Shown: piece by piece, positions 54,250 through 64,000 of the stretch
How positions within the stretch are numbered: the stretch's first letter is position 1
How the letters are laid out: each line of letters starts with the position of its first letter
Source of the DNA: Kroppenstedtia guangzhouensis
GTDB lineage: Bacteria; Bacillota; Bacilli; Thermoactinomycetales; DSM-45169
DNA length: 64,000 nt
Assembly (NCBI RefSeq): GCF_014637345.1
Contig: NZ_BMEX01000003.1
Location: forward strand, 188,001 to 252,000
Direction: 5' to 3'
Notes under the pieces: generated by a model
What the model was told of the DNA's origin: nothing
The model's input: only the letters and a program-made list of their open reading frames with translations
Database searches by the model: none
Translations under genes and position numbers: made by a program

Positions 54250-54552
54250 TCAACTTTCCTTTTTCTCTTCCTTTTCTTCATTTCCATCTTCGGCGTTGAC
54301 CACCGAGTTAACGGCGGAACGCTCAAAGACCAGACGACTGTTGTCGTTCACCTTCAGGGTGACACGATCTTCCGTCAAATCTGTGATCGTCCCATGCAAT
54401 CCGCCGATGGTGATAATCTTATCTCCTTTTTTGAGGGCGGACAACATCGCATTCCGCTCTTTCTTATGTTTCTGTTGCGGTCGGATCAACAGAAAATAAA
54501 AAACAGCGATGATCAAGATCAGCGGAAGAAACTGGCTCAATGTGGCTGACAT
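54250..54552 (-). CDS. yajC: Preprotein translocase subunit YajC
   Basis: 100 residues. One N-terminal membrane span (PLILIIAVFYFLLIRPQQKH near 9-28) is followed by the conserved ALKKGDKIITIGGLHGTI near 38-55 and an acidic-basic tail. It forms part of the SecDF-YajC holotranslocon. It is the last gene of a minus-strand run queA-tgt-yajC. Start preceded by AGGAGG. Confidence 0.94.
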   Translation of the reverse strand: MSATLSQFLPLILIIAVFYFLLIRPQQKHKKERNAMLSALKKGDKIITIGGLHGTITDLTEDRVTLKVNDNSRLVFERSAVNSVVNAEDGNEEKEEKKES

Positions 54553-54602
54553 TTCAACATCCTCCTGTCACAGGGTTATGTTTATTTCCAGGCAGAAGCC
54601 GG

Positions 54603-56844
<2,242 letters not shown>

Positions 56845-56994
56845 CTCCTCAAAACTCCTATCTTGGAAGAATGCGAATCTGCCCTCCGATGTATTTTTTG
56901 TACATCATTTGAACAAGATTTCCCCTTGATACAAACCACCCCATTGTTCATATATAATAAATAAGATAGATTAAACAAGTAAAGGATGGAGATA

Positions 56995-58452
56995 ATGCTC
57001 CCTTTTTCCCCTGATTCTTTTGTATTGTTTACGGCTCTTCTGTTGGTGGTGGGTGTTTTGACCACCAAGGTCTCCTCCAGGATGGGGGTTCCCGCTCTGG
57101 TGTTGTTTATCGCCGTCGGCATGCTGGTCGGCCACTTCTTCTATTTCGACAACGCCGAACTGGCCCAGTTTTTTGGCGTCCTGGCTTTGATTATTATTTT
57201 GTTTGACGGTGGGACACAAACCCAGTGGACCGATATCAAGCAGGTGAAGTGGGAATCCTTGACCTTGGCCACGATCGGAGTCCTGATCACCACTGCCATC
57301 ATCGGAGGATTTGCGGCTCTTATTTTGGATGTCTCCCTCTTCGAAGGTCTTCTCTTCGGTGCCATTGTCGGCTCAACGGATGCTGCCGCTGTCTTCATGG
57401 TGTTGGGAAGCAAAAGTATCCAAAGGAAAATGCGTTCCATCCTGGAAGCGGAATCCGGCTCCAACGATCCCATGGCTGTTTTTTTGACGATTTCCTTGAT
57501 TGAAGTGATTATGGGAAATCAGGCCAACATATGGACATTTATCGGAAGTTTTTTCTGGCAGATGGCCCTCGGTTTACTATTGGGCTATGTATTGGGACGA
57601 ATCGCGGTTTGGTTGATCAATCGAATCCATCTGGAAGCCGGCGGCCTCTACCCTGTATTAACCATCGGCCTGGGGTTGCTGATTTACGGACTGGTGGCAG
57701 CCATCGGTGGAAGTGGCTTTCTCGCCGTCTATGTAGCTGGTCTCGTCATTGGAAACTCGGAGATTTCCAACCGCTACTCCACCCTTCGCTTTAATGAAGG
57801 GTTTGCCTGGATGATGCAGATCTTGATGTTTATCCTGTTGGGGCTGCTCGTGTTCCCCGATCAGGTGATCCAGGTGGTGATACCCGGATTTTCCCTTTCC
57901 CTGCTGCTCATGTTTGTAGCACGTCCCATCGGAGTCCTGATCTGTACGGCCTTCTTCAAGATGACCTGGAAGGAACGCACCTTCCTTTCCTGGGCGGGGC
58001 TGAGAGGGGCTGTCCCGATTATTCTGGCCACTTTTCCCATGTTGGCTGGATATGAACAGAGTCAACTCTTCTTCAACGTCATCTTCTTTGTTGTGGTCTC
58101 CTCGGCACTGATCCAAGGGTTGACCATTTCCCCCCTGGCCCAATATCTCAACTTGGCCGAAGACGAAAAAAACACCACATCCTACTCCTTGGAACTGGTC
58201 TCCATCCGGAGAGCCAACGCCGACATCATCGAACTTTCGATCCAAGAGGATTCCCCGATAGTCGGAAAAGCCATCCGTGCCTTGCAGCTTCCAAAAGATA
58301 CGTTGATCAACGCGATCATTCGCGATGATCAAGTGATCACCCCCAAAGGAAAAACAGTGATTGAGGAAGGAGACGTTCTGTTCGTATTGGTATCCAAGGA
58401 GAATAGCGCCTCTCTCAAAAAACAGATGTTGGGAAGCCAGCCCACCGGCTAA
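56995..58452 (+). CDS. Potassium/proton antiporter, CPA1 type with RCK_C domain
   Basis: 485 residues. Twelve to thirteen membrane segments up to about 395, with LFDGGTQTQW near 66-75 and GSTDAAAVFMVLGS near 123-136 (ion-binding Asp), typical of NhaP2/CvrA antiporters. The C-terminal 80 residues (SIQEDSPIVGKAIRALQLPK and VIEEGDVLFVLVSKE) form a TrkA-C/RCK_C regulatory domain. It exports K+ or Na+ against H+. Start placed at ATG 56995 with AAAGGA upstream; ATG 56986 is possible. Confidence 0.88.
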   Translation: MLPFSPDSFVLFTALLLVVGVLTTKVSSRMGVPALVLFIAVGMLVGHFFYFDNAELAQFFGVLALIIILFDGGTQTQWTDIKQVKWESLTLATIGVLITTAIIGGFAALILDVSLFEGLLFGAIVGSTDAAAVFMVLGSKSIQRKMRSILEAESGSNDPMAVFLTISLIEVIMGNQANIWTFIGSFFWQMALGLLLGYVLGRIAVWLINRIHLEAGGLYPVLTIGLGLLIYGLVAAIGGSGFLAVYVAGLVIGNSEISNRYSTLRFNEGFAWMMQILMFILLGLLVFPDQVIQVVIPGFSLSLLLMFVARPIGVLICTAFFKMTWKERTFLSWAGLRGAVPIILATFPMLAGYEQSQLFFNVIFFVVVSSALIQGLTISPLAQYLNLAEDEKNTTSYSLELVSIRRANADIIELSIQEDSPIVGKAIRALQLPKDTLINAIIRDDQVITPKGKTVIEEGDVLFVLVSKENSASLKKQMLGSQPTG

Positions 58453-58503
58453 CCCCCCCCCTGTAATGACTTTTTCGCAACATATCCCAACCAATCACAG
58501 AGA

Positions 58504-58542
58504 ATCCGGCGATCGCCTGACAGGGATCGCCGGATCTTTTTT
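58504..58542 (+). terminator. Terminator of the antiporter gene
   Basis: ATCCGGCGATC (58504-58514) pairs with GATCGCCGGAT (58525-58535), followed by CTTTTTT. Confidence 0.9.
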
Positions 58543-58565
58543 CAGGAAGAAAAAATACCTGCTCC

Positions 58566-58784
58566 TCACCGGAACAGGCGAAACAAATAAAGCAACAAGG
58601 AAAGTGCCACACTGATCAGAATGCTGGTCATCAGCGGAAAGTAAAATTTGAAGTTCTCTTTTTCAATCACAATATCTCCCGGCAGACGTCCCAAGTTGAA
58701 AAAACGGCCGCCAAAATGCCACAACAGACCGAACACAACCAAGAGGATACCAAGGAAAATCAGCATCTTCGGAACTGGATTCAT
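58566..58784 (-). CDS. DUF2905 family small membrane protein
   Basis: 72 residues. Two membrane segments flank the motif [22 protein letters not shown], read as [14 protein letters not shown] near 30-43 and NFKFYFP, which defines DUF2905. Its ATG overlaps the ruvB stop (ATGA), so it belongs to the ruvCAB operon. Function unknown. Confidence 0.9.
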   Translation of the reverse strand: MNPVPKMLIFLGILLVVFGLLWHFGGRFFNLGRLPGDIVIEKENFKFYFPLMTSILISVALSLLLYLFRLFR

Positions 58785-59779
58785 GTTGGCGACTCCACCC
58801 CAAAGTGTTGATAACAACGGGGAGTGAGCATCCGCCCGCGGGGGGTCCGCTGCAGAAATCCGATCTGCATCAGATACGGCTCGTACACATCCTCCACCGT
58901 ATGCGCTTCCTCCCCGATCGTGGCCGCAATCGTCTCCAGCCCGACGGGCCCTCCCCGAAAATGGGTAATGATCGTTTTCAACAGCTTGTGATCCACCTCA
59001 TCCAATCCCAGTCTGTCCACCTGAATGCGATCCAATGCATCCCGGGCTGCCTCCCCGGTAATCACTCCGTCGCCTTGAACTTGGACAAAATCCCGCACCC
59101 GCTTCAGCAAACGGTTGGAGACCCGCGGCGTTCCCCTGGACCGGCAGGCGATCTCCTCCGCCCCCTCTTCCTGGATCGACACCCCCAAAAGGTCCGCCGC
59201 CCGCATCACAATCAGGGACAGCTCCTCAGTGGAATAGTATTCCAACCGACTGACCACGCCAAACCGGTCCCGCAACGGGGAAGAGAGAGAACCGGCCCGG
59301 GTGGTGGCACCCACCAGGGTGAAAGGGGGAAGATCCAAGCGAACTGAGCGGGCACTGGGCCCTTTTCCGATCACAATATCCAGAGCGAAGTCCTCCATCG
59401 CCGGATAGAGAACCTCCTCTACACTGCGGTTGAGTCGGTGAATTTCATCGATGAACAGGAGATCGCCCTGTTGCAGATTGGTCAAAATCGCAGCAAGGTC
59501 CCCCGGACGTTCGATGGCCGGCCCGGAAGTGATCCGGACCTGAACTCCCATCTCATTGGCAATGATGTGGGAAAGGGTGGTCTTCCCCAGACCCGGAGGA
59601 CCGTACAACAACACATGATCCAGGGGATCCCTCCGCATCTTGGCCGCCTCTATAAACACCTTCAAGTTCTCTTTCACCCGTGTCTGTCCGATGTAATCAT
59701 CCAGGTAACGGGGACGCAGGCTGAATTCCATCGGTTCATCTTCCGTTGAGAAATGGGAAGAGATCATCCGTTCTTCCAT
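58781..59779 (-). CDS. ruvB: Holliday junction branch migration helicase RuvB
   Basis: 332 residues. AAA+ motor: Walker [15 protein letters not shown] near 59-72, Walker [13 protein letters not shown] near 107-118, sensor [20 protein letters not shown] near 155-174, and the C-terminal winged helix. It powers branch migration with RuvA. Twelve bases after ruvA in a ruvC-ruvA-ruvB-DUF2905 operon. Confidence 0.97.
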   Translation of the reverse strand: MEERMISSHFSTEDEPMEFSLRPRYLDDYIGQTRVKENLKVFIEAAKMRRDPLDHVLLYGPPGLGKTTLSHIIANEMGVQVRITSGPAIERPGDLAAILTNLQQGDLLFIDEIHRLNRSVEEVLYPAMEDFALDIVIGKGPSARSVRLDLPPFTLVGATTRAGSLSSPLRDRFGVVSRLEYYSTEELSLIVMRAADLLGVSIQEEGAEEIACRSRGTPRVSNRLLKRVRDFVQVQGDGVITGEAARDALDRIQVDRLGLDEVDHKLLKTIITHFRGGPVGLETIAATIGEEAHTVEDVYEPYLMQIGFLQRTPRGRMLTPRCYQHFGVESPT

Positions 59780-59791
59780 CCCGTCCCCCCC

Positions 59792-60406
59792 TTATTCCTT
59801 CATGGAAAGTTGCAATGCCCGACGAATCCATCGATCCAGTTCCGGCTCTTCATCACCGAAATCTTTCCTGGCCATCGCCACGGCCCGGGAAGCTTCCTCT
59901 TCATTATATCCCAGGGCTTGGAGGGCTTCAATCGCCTCTTCGGACCCGACACGTTCCACGTCCTCTTGGATTTCAACCGGAGAATCGGAAAAGGTGTTCC
60001 CACTGAAACCCGCTTTTTTCAACTTGTCCTTCAAATCCAACACGATCCGCTGGGCCGTTTTTTTCCCCACCCCCGGCAGTTTGGTCAGAAAGCGAAGATC
60101 TTCCTGCTCCACCGCCTTCACCAACCGCCCTGGATCTCCGGAACCGGTCACCGCCAGTGCCACTTTGGGCCCGATACCCGAAACCCCCAAAAGGAGCCGG
60201 AACAGATCCCGCACCTGCCGCTCACGAAATCCGTACAGAGTATGGGCATCCTCCCGAATCACTTGGTGGGTATACACCGTCACCTCTTTTCCCTCTTCCC
60301 ACTTTAGAGGTTGGATGCAAAAAATCAGATACCCCACCCCCTCTGTTTCCACCACAATCGCTTCCGTCGTCCGATAAGCCACAACTCCCCGGATAAACTC
60401 AATCAT
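59792..60406 (-). CDS. ruvA: Holliday junction branch migration protein RuvA
   Basis: 204 residues. OB fold at the N terminus, then two helix-hairpin-helix motifs (LLLGVSGIGPKVALAV near 73-88 and LTKLPGVGKKTAQRIVLDLK near 106-125), and the C-terminal RuvB-binding domain (YNEEEASRAV). Start at ATG 60406, overlapping the ruvC stop (ATGA), with GGAGG 8 bases before. Confidence 0.97.
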   Translation of the reverse strand: MIEFIRGVVAYRTTEAIVVETEGVGYLIFCIQPLKWEEGKEVTVYTHQVIREDAHTLYGFRERQVRDLFRLLLGVSGIGPKVALAVTGSGDPGRLVKAVEQEDLRFLTKLPGVGKKTAQRIVLDLKDKLKKAGFSGNTFSDSPVEIQEDVERVGSEEAIEALQALGYNEEEASRAVAMARKDFGDEEPELDRWIRRALQLSMKE

Positions 60407-60909
60407 CCGTTCCACCTCCCCTTCCCGAATCGATCGATGAAGGTGGCAGAATGGGCCTCACAAATCGCCACTCCCAGAGCATCCGCCACATCATCAGGCT
60501 TTGGGATCTCCGGCAGATTCAGGAGGATCCGAACCATCTCCTGAATCTGCCGCTTTTGTGCCTGACCGTAACCGACCACTGCCATCTTGACTTGCAACGG
60601 CGTGTACTCTGTGATGGCGGCTCCCGCCTCCTCCGTCGCCAGCATCAACACACCCCGCGCCTGTCCAACCGTGAACGCCGTGGTCACATTCCGATTGAAG
60701 AACAATTTCTCAATCGCCACCACATCCGGCCGGAATTTTTGATACAGTTGAGTAATCTCATCATAAATCTGTTTGAGCCGGGTCGCCGTTGACAATCCCG
60801 CCTCCGTCTGGATACTGCCGTAGTCGACGGCTTTTAGCCGATTTCCCTGTTGATCGATTACACCATAGCCCACAATGGCGATTCCCGGATCAATCCCTAT
60901 AATTCGCAC
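60403..60909 (-). CDS. ruvC: Holliday junction resolvase RuvC
   Basis: 168 residues. RNase H-like nuclease: IIGIDPGIAIVGYGVI near 3-18 (first Asp), VAIEKLFFNRNVTTAFTVGQ near 65-84 (Glu), and KPDDVADALGVAICEAH near 138-154 (final acidic pair). GTG start preceded by GGGAGGTGCAG. B. subtilis uses RecU for junction resolution, so RuvC in a Bacillus-like genome marks the lineage as distinct. Confidence 0.96.
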   Translation of the reverse strand: MRIIGIDPGIAIVGYGVIDQQGNRLKAVDYGSIQTEAGLSTATRLKQIYDEITQLYQKFRPDVVAIEKLFFNRNVTTAFTVGQARGVLMLATEEAGAAITEYTPLQVKMAVVGYGQAQKRQIQEMVRILLNLPEIPKPDDVADALGVAICEAHSATFIDRFGKGRWNG

Positions 60910-61061
60910 ACCTGCACCTCCCGGTGGTCGAACCTGCGTTTGGCATCAACTGATCGATTATATCATATTTTTTGACGACACAAGGAATGAAGGTTTGAAT
61001 GATTTCCCTCCTCCCGGCACATGACTATGACTGAAGAATCCATATGTCGGGAGTGCCGAGG

Positions 61062-61529
61062 ATGAAAAAATACGGGATCCTGTTTCTCACCCTCCTGCTG
61101 GGCCTGGCCTCGGGAGGCTGCGGAAACAAACTGTCCGGTCCGGAAAAGACCGCAGTCCGATTTTACAAAGAAGTCTGGGTGGAAGGCGATCTGAACCATT
61201 CCTCCCGTCTGTTGGACCGTCAGCACAACCGGAAAGAGTTGGGATGGCGGGTGGAACAGACCAAGAGCTCCGAAAAGAAAAATCCACCCATCCTGGTCAC
61301 GGTCTCTCCATCCGATTCCCAAATCATGAGCAAAACCATCTGGATTCACCGTCCATCGGATAAGCGGGACTTCCGGGTCAAACTCCGTCGAACCGCCCGT
61401 GGCTGGAAGGTGGTCAACTTCCAACAAAACTACGACAACCGCAGAGGCGGCTATATCGGGAACGACGCCTTTCAACGCTATGTCAGGGAATATCCCGGTT
61501 TGAAGTGGAAACGGGTGGAACAACCATAG
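61062..61529 (+). CDS. Predicted lipoprotein, unknown function
   Basis: 155 residues. A signal peptide with lipobox-like LASGGC (Cys near residue 21) suggests lipid anchoring. The rest resembles small NTF2-like or DUF4878-type domains: GPEKTAVRFYKEVWVEGDLN near 26-45 and RGWKVVNFQQNYDNRRGG near 121-138. Start at ATG 61062 with GGGAG 8 bases before. Monocistronic, with its own terminator. Confidence 0.65.
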   Translation: MKKYGILFLTLLLGLASGGCGNKLSGPEKTAVRFYKEVWVEGDLNHSSRLLDRQHNRKELGWRVEQTKSSEKKNPPILVTVSPSDSQIMSKTIWIHRPSDKRDFRVKLRRTARGWKVVNFQQNYDNRRGGYIGNDAFQRYVREYPGLKWKRVEQP

Positions 61530-61542
61530 CAAATGATGAGGG

Positions 61543-61574
61543 AGGTTGCGGAAATGTTTCCGCAACCTTTCATT
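61543..61574 (+). terminator. Terminator of the lipoprotein gene
   Basis: GGTTGCGGAAA (61543-61553) pairs with TTTCCGCAACC (61556-61566), followed by TTTCATTT. The hairpin loop is short. Confidence 0.8.
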
Positions 61575-61580
61575 TATGAA

Positions 61581-61619
61581 CGAAAAAAAAGTCCTTTCCG
61601 TAAATATCGAAAGGACTTT
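61581..61619 (-). terminator. Terminator of the DUF2512 gene
   Basis: AAAGTCCTTTC (61588-61598) pairs with GAAAGGACTTT (61609-61619). On minus an uninterrupted T-run follows (TTTTTTTTCG). It lies 26 bases after the stop at 61645. Confidence 0.92.
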
Positions 61620-61644
61620 GAAGGATCACCCTTCCTCGGGGATC

Positions 61645-62004
61645 TCAAAGGGGCCGTTTCAAAACCATCCGTTGATAATATCCGTGGGCAATCCATTCCA
61701 CAACACCGATTACCACTGCGGCAATCAAAAAATAACTGATGTTGATCAGCGTCAGATCCATCGAGAGCAGACGGTTGCCTGCAAATCCGATTATCAGGAG
61801 AGCCATCCCCATATCGGCCAAAGTGGCCACGGTGTTATTTAGTTTGGGAAGGAGGATCACATCCCCCAAGAATGCCACCACTGCCAGCACCCCACTGAGT
61901 AAAGCTAGATTTTCCCAGCTGAAATTAGTCAACCATCCCAAGATCACCGAGAGAGTCACAAAGTAAGCGATAAACTTAGTTACAAGAAACGCACCGTGTT
62001 TCAT
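61645..62004 (-). CDS. DUF2512 (YndM-like) membrane protein
   Basis: 119 residues with four membrane segments: FLVTKFIAYFVTLSVILGWL near 6-25, ALLSGVLAVVAFLGDVILLP near 33-52, then LADMGMALLIIGFAG and YFLIAAVVIGVVEWIAHGYY, the latter two with polar breaks typical of DUF2512. Start 62004 has AAAGGAG upstream. Function unknown; members are common in sporulating Bacillota. Confidence 0.85.
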   Translation of the reverse strand: MKHGAFLVTKFIAYFVTLSVILGWLTNFSWENLALLSGVLAVVAFLGDVILLPKLNNTVATLADMGMALLIIGFAGNRLLSMDLTLINISYFLIAAVVIGVVEWIAHGYYQRMVLKRPL

Positions 62005-62361
62005 CGGAACGCTCCTTTCATAAAATAAATGGCGTTTCCATGATTCCCTACATCGCGAGGAATATACACTTAGGTTCATCATCCACTGCGAGAATGGTTG
62101 TCAACACTCTCCACTCCTTTCATTTGCATGCGAAACTCAGGCTGTTTCCCCAAAGTTGAAAAACAAACAAAAAAGATGTTGACATCTCACACATTTGGGG
62201 CATAAACTAACAATAGTCAAAAGTTTACCTAGGGCAAAATTGATATTCCTAGCAAACATTAATTCCTCTATAAAACAATTATGCCTTCAGGCATATTTTT
62301 CTGAAACGTTTCCATCTCCTACTTTGAAAAGTTTTGTACAGAGATCAACGGAGGGGTACCC
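62005..62361 (+). promoter_or_regulatory. Promoter and attenuator-like leader of feoA-feoB
   Basis: TTGACA at 62179-62184 and CATAAA at 62201-62206 form a plausible promoter. About 75 bases on, TATGCC (62280-62285) pairs with GGCATA (62290-62295) around a TTCA loop, followed by TTTTT, an intrinsic-terminator shape lying before the gene it would control. feoA starts 62 bases later with GGAGGGG upstream. This suggests attenuation, but no known riboswitch core was recognised. No clear Fur box. Confidence 0.4.
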
Positions 62362-62613
62362 ATGCACACCGAAATCCCACTGTCTGAAGCAGCCGTCGGC
62401 CAATCCGTCCGAATCACCCGACTGGATCTGACGGGCACCATGCGCCGTCGGTTGCTGGATCTGGGCTTTGTCCCGGGAGCCGAGGTCTATGTTCTGCAAA
62501 AAAGCCCACTGGGTGATCCCGTCGCCTTCCGGGTGAGTCATACGACGATTGCCCTTCGAAAAGAAGAGAGTTCCCGAATTTTCGGGGAAGTCAAAGGAGG
62601 GAACAAACTGTGA
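62362..62613 (+). CDS. feoA: Ferrous iron transport protein A
   Basis: 83 residues with an SH3-like fold. LSEAAVGQSVRITRLD near 6-21, RRRLLDLGFVPGAEVYVLQKSP near 28-49 and FRVSHTTIALRKEESSRI near 56-73 are typical FeoA. It helps the FeoB transporter. Its TGA overlaps the GTG start of feoB. Confidence 0.93.
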   Translation: MHTEIPLSEAAVGQSVRITRLDLTGTMRRRLLDLGFVPGAEVYVLQKSPLGDPVAFRVSHTTIALRKEESSRIFGEVKGGNKL

Positions 62614-63401
62614 ACTCCCAAGGAAACAAAAGACCCTGGGACCGGCAACAGCCGGGAAAATCCCCCTCGCTCTCCGGCTATCGTGTGGCATTGGCCGGCA
62701 ACCCCAACACAGGAAAGAGCACTCTTTTCAACGCTCTGACCGGTATGCGCCAACATACGGGAAACTGGCCGGGAAAAACCGTGCTCCATGCGGAGGGAAG
62801 ATATCTTCACAACGGGGAGACCTACACCGTGATTGACCTGCCGGGCACTTATTCTCTTTTTTCCAATTCCGCCGATGAAGAGGTGGCACGAGATCATATC
62901 GTTTTTGATCAGCCGGATGTAACAGTCGTGGTTCTCGATGCCACCGCCTTGGAACGCAACCTCAACCTGGCTCTTCAGGTACTGGAGATGAGTGATCATG
63001 TGGTGCTTTGCGTCAACCTGATGGATGAGGCCAAACGGAAGGGAATCCAGATCAACAGCGGGAAACTCTCCGACAAGCTGGGGGTGCCGGTAATCAAGAC
63101 AGCGGCGAGAGAGGGGGAAGGGCTGGAAGAACTGAAGCAGGTGATCGCCCGCATGGCCCAGGGGAAAATCACCACCCGGCCCTACCGGCTTCGCTACGAC
63201 GAGAAACTGGAGACCAAGATCGCCGAACTGGAGCCGGAGGTTCGAAGAGTCTTCGGCAATCGCCTGCCCTCCCGCTGGATTGCCCTCCGCCTGCTGGACG
63301 GGGACGCCGGTCTGGCGAAGGCCTTGCGGAACCGCCTGGGAAAGGAGGAGGTCGATCAAAGTGGGACAACCGATGGATCCCCTTATCCAGTCGAAGCGTA
63401 A
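62610..63401 (+). CDS. feoB: FeoB, G-protein part (separate gene)
   Basis: 263 residues holding only the GTPase and its helical GDI-like domain. G1 ALAGNPNTGKSTLFNAL near 27-43, G2 threonine in HTGNWPGKTV, G3 VIDLPGTYSLFSN near 73-85, G4 VNLMDEAKRKG near 131-141. The frame stops at 63401 where full-length FeoB would continue into the permease. The permease is encoded from 63361 in another frame, with its own ribosome binding site. GTG start overlaps the feoA stop. Probably one functional transporter made from two polypeptides. Confidence 0.9.
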   Translation: MNSQGNKRPWDRQQPGKSPSLSGYRVALAGNPNTGKSTLFNALTGMRQHTGNWPGKTVLHAEGRYLHNGETYTVIDLPGTYSLFSNSADEEVARDHIVFDQPDVTVVVLDATALERNLNLALQVLEMSDHVVLCVNLMDEAKRKGIQINSGKLSDKLGVPVIKTAAREGEGLEELKQVIARMAQGKITTRPYRLRYDEKLETKIAELEPEVRRVFGNRLPSRWIALRLLDGDAGLAKALRNRLGKEEVDQSGTTDGSPYPVEA

Positions 63402-64000
63402 CCATCTGGACTCCCTGATCGCCCGTTCCCGGCAACTTGGAGATGCTTCCGCGCGGGATGACATCGTGGCCCGTGTCTATCAAACCACCCGCTCCATCTG
63501 CGAAGATGTGGTTCATTATCAGGATAAGGAGCGTCTGTTCCGCACGGAAAAGTTGGATCGGGTCCTGACCTCCCCGATCTGGGGCTACCCAATCATGCTG
63601 GCCATGCTGGGCGTGATCTTCTGGCTGACCATCGCCGGGGCCAATGCCCCCTCGGAGATGTTGGCACAATTGTTCGGCTGGTTGGAGGGGTATCTCACCC
63701 TCACCTTCCAGGCACTTCATGCCCCCGATTGGCTTCACGGCTTGTTGGTGTTGGGATTGTACCGGGGAATCTCCTGGGTGGTCAGCGTGATGTTGCCTCC
63801 GATGGCCATCTTCTTCCCGATTTTCGGCCTGTTGGAAAACTTCGGTTACCTGCCCCGGGTCGCCTTTAACATGGACCGTCTGTTCAAAGGTTCCGGCGGC
63901 CACGGCAAACAATCCTTAACCATGGCCATGGGATTCGGATGCAATGCGGCGGCGATTCTGTCCACCCGGATCATCGAATCGCCCCGAGAGCGGATGCTGG
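63361..64000 (+). CDS. feoB: FeoB, permease part (separate gene, runs off window)
   Basis: At least 213 residues; the frame is open to the window end. It starts at GTG 63361 (or ATG 63373) inside the GTPase gene, in the +1 frame, with GGAGGAGG 9-12 bases upstream. The N-terminal part is helical (QSKRNHLDSLIARSRQL), then membrane segments begin with LDRVLTSPIWGYPIMLAMLG near 68-87. The first gate/nucleoside-recognition motif is MGFGCNAAAILSTRIIESP near 192-210. Its cysteine is kept, but the usual GCNVP/GCTVP proline is replaced by alanine. The second half is missing from the window. Confidence 0.88.
   Translation, partial: MGQPMDPLIQSKRNHLDSLIARSRQLGDASARDDIVARVYQTTRSICEDVVHYQDKERLFRTEKLDRVLTSPIWGYPIMLAMLGVIFWLTIAGANAPSEMLAQLFGWLEGYLTLTFQALHAPDWLHGLLVLGLYRGISWVVSVMLPPMAIFFPIFGLLENFGYLPRVAFNMDRLFKGSGGHGKQSLTMAMGFGCNAAAILSTRIIESPRERML

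Noticed and set aside
62083-62361. Fur box upstream of feoA
   Set aside because: No stretch close to the GATAATGATTATC-type palindrome; only short AT-rich words are present.

Overview
The window reads as chromosome of a spore-forming, moderately high-GC member of the Bacillota. Family-level resemblance to Thermoactinomycetaceae is an inference from the mix of Bacillus-type genes (spoVB, comN, lipM, split gcvPA/gcvPB, yqhH/yqhG, yprA/yprB, yrzE, yajC-tgt-queA-ruvBAC) with GC-rich codon use and many GTG/TTG starts. No phage, CRISPR array, rRNA or tRNA was seen. Almost every gene has a strong GGAGG-type ribosome binding site, and many start calls below were moved inward from the longest open frame for that reason.

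Layout. 0.2-9.2 kb: D-amino acid aminotransferase, a membrane-anchored kinase-like protein, the yprB exonuclease, a yprA helicase broken by one in-frame TAG, a permease and lipM. 9.2-16.7 kb: SDR epimerase, secreted NagZ, a coupled PLP/FAD enzyme pair, then DUF779 with an aldehyde dehydrogenase. 16.7-18.5 kb: decayed DNA with a phoD remnant. 18.5-22.8 kb: long-chain acyl-CoA synthetase, TetR regulator, ferritin-like protein and an SPL-family radical SAM enzyme. 22.9-30.0 kb: glycine cleavage operon gcvT-gcvPA-gcvPB under a tandem glycine riboswitch, divergent from yqhH-yqhG. 30.0-36.6 kb: an acetyltransferase also broken by one TAG, small proteins, a dGTPase-like gene, an IS3-type remnant, a secreted GHL10-type glycosidase and an odd dehydrogenase-like protein. 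36.8-43.2 kb: paired crcB fluoride channel genes, an AbrB-type permease, flavin reductase plus homogentisate dioxygenase, mobB and a second acyl-CoA synthetase. 43.2-44.4 kb: mostly non-coding, with repeats and a small membrane protein gene.

44.5-61 kb is a conserved Bacillus-like block: apt, recJ, a CDF exporter, secF, secD and comN on the minus strand; spoVB on plus; DUF421, yrzE, yajC, tgt, queA; a K+/H+ antiporter; then ruvC-ruvA-ruvB-DUF2905. The last 3 kb hold a lipoprotein, a DUF2512 membrane protein and feoA-feoB. FeoB is encoded as two overlapping genes (GTPase and permease), and the second runs off the window end.

Functional themes are glycine and lipoate metabolism (gcv enzymes and lipM both act on the lipoylated H protein pathway), fatty-acid and aromatic catabolism, recombination and repair (recJ, ruvABC, yprAB), protein export, and ion homeostasis (crcB, CDF, feo, antiporter). 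No clearly new multi-gene system stands out. The best leads are the yqhH-yqhG pair, the kinase-like sensor, the two-half dehydrogenase, the split feoB, the two amber-interrupted genes and a hairpin repeat lying inside the gcv operon.
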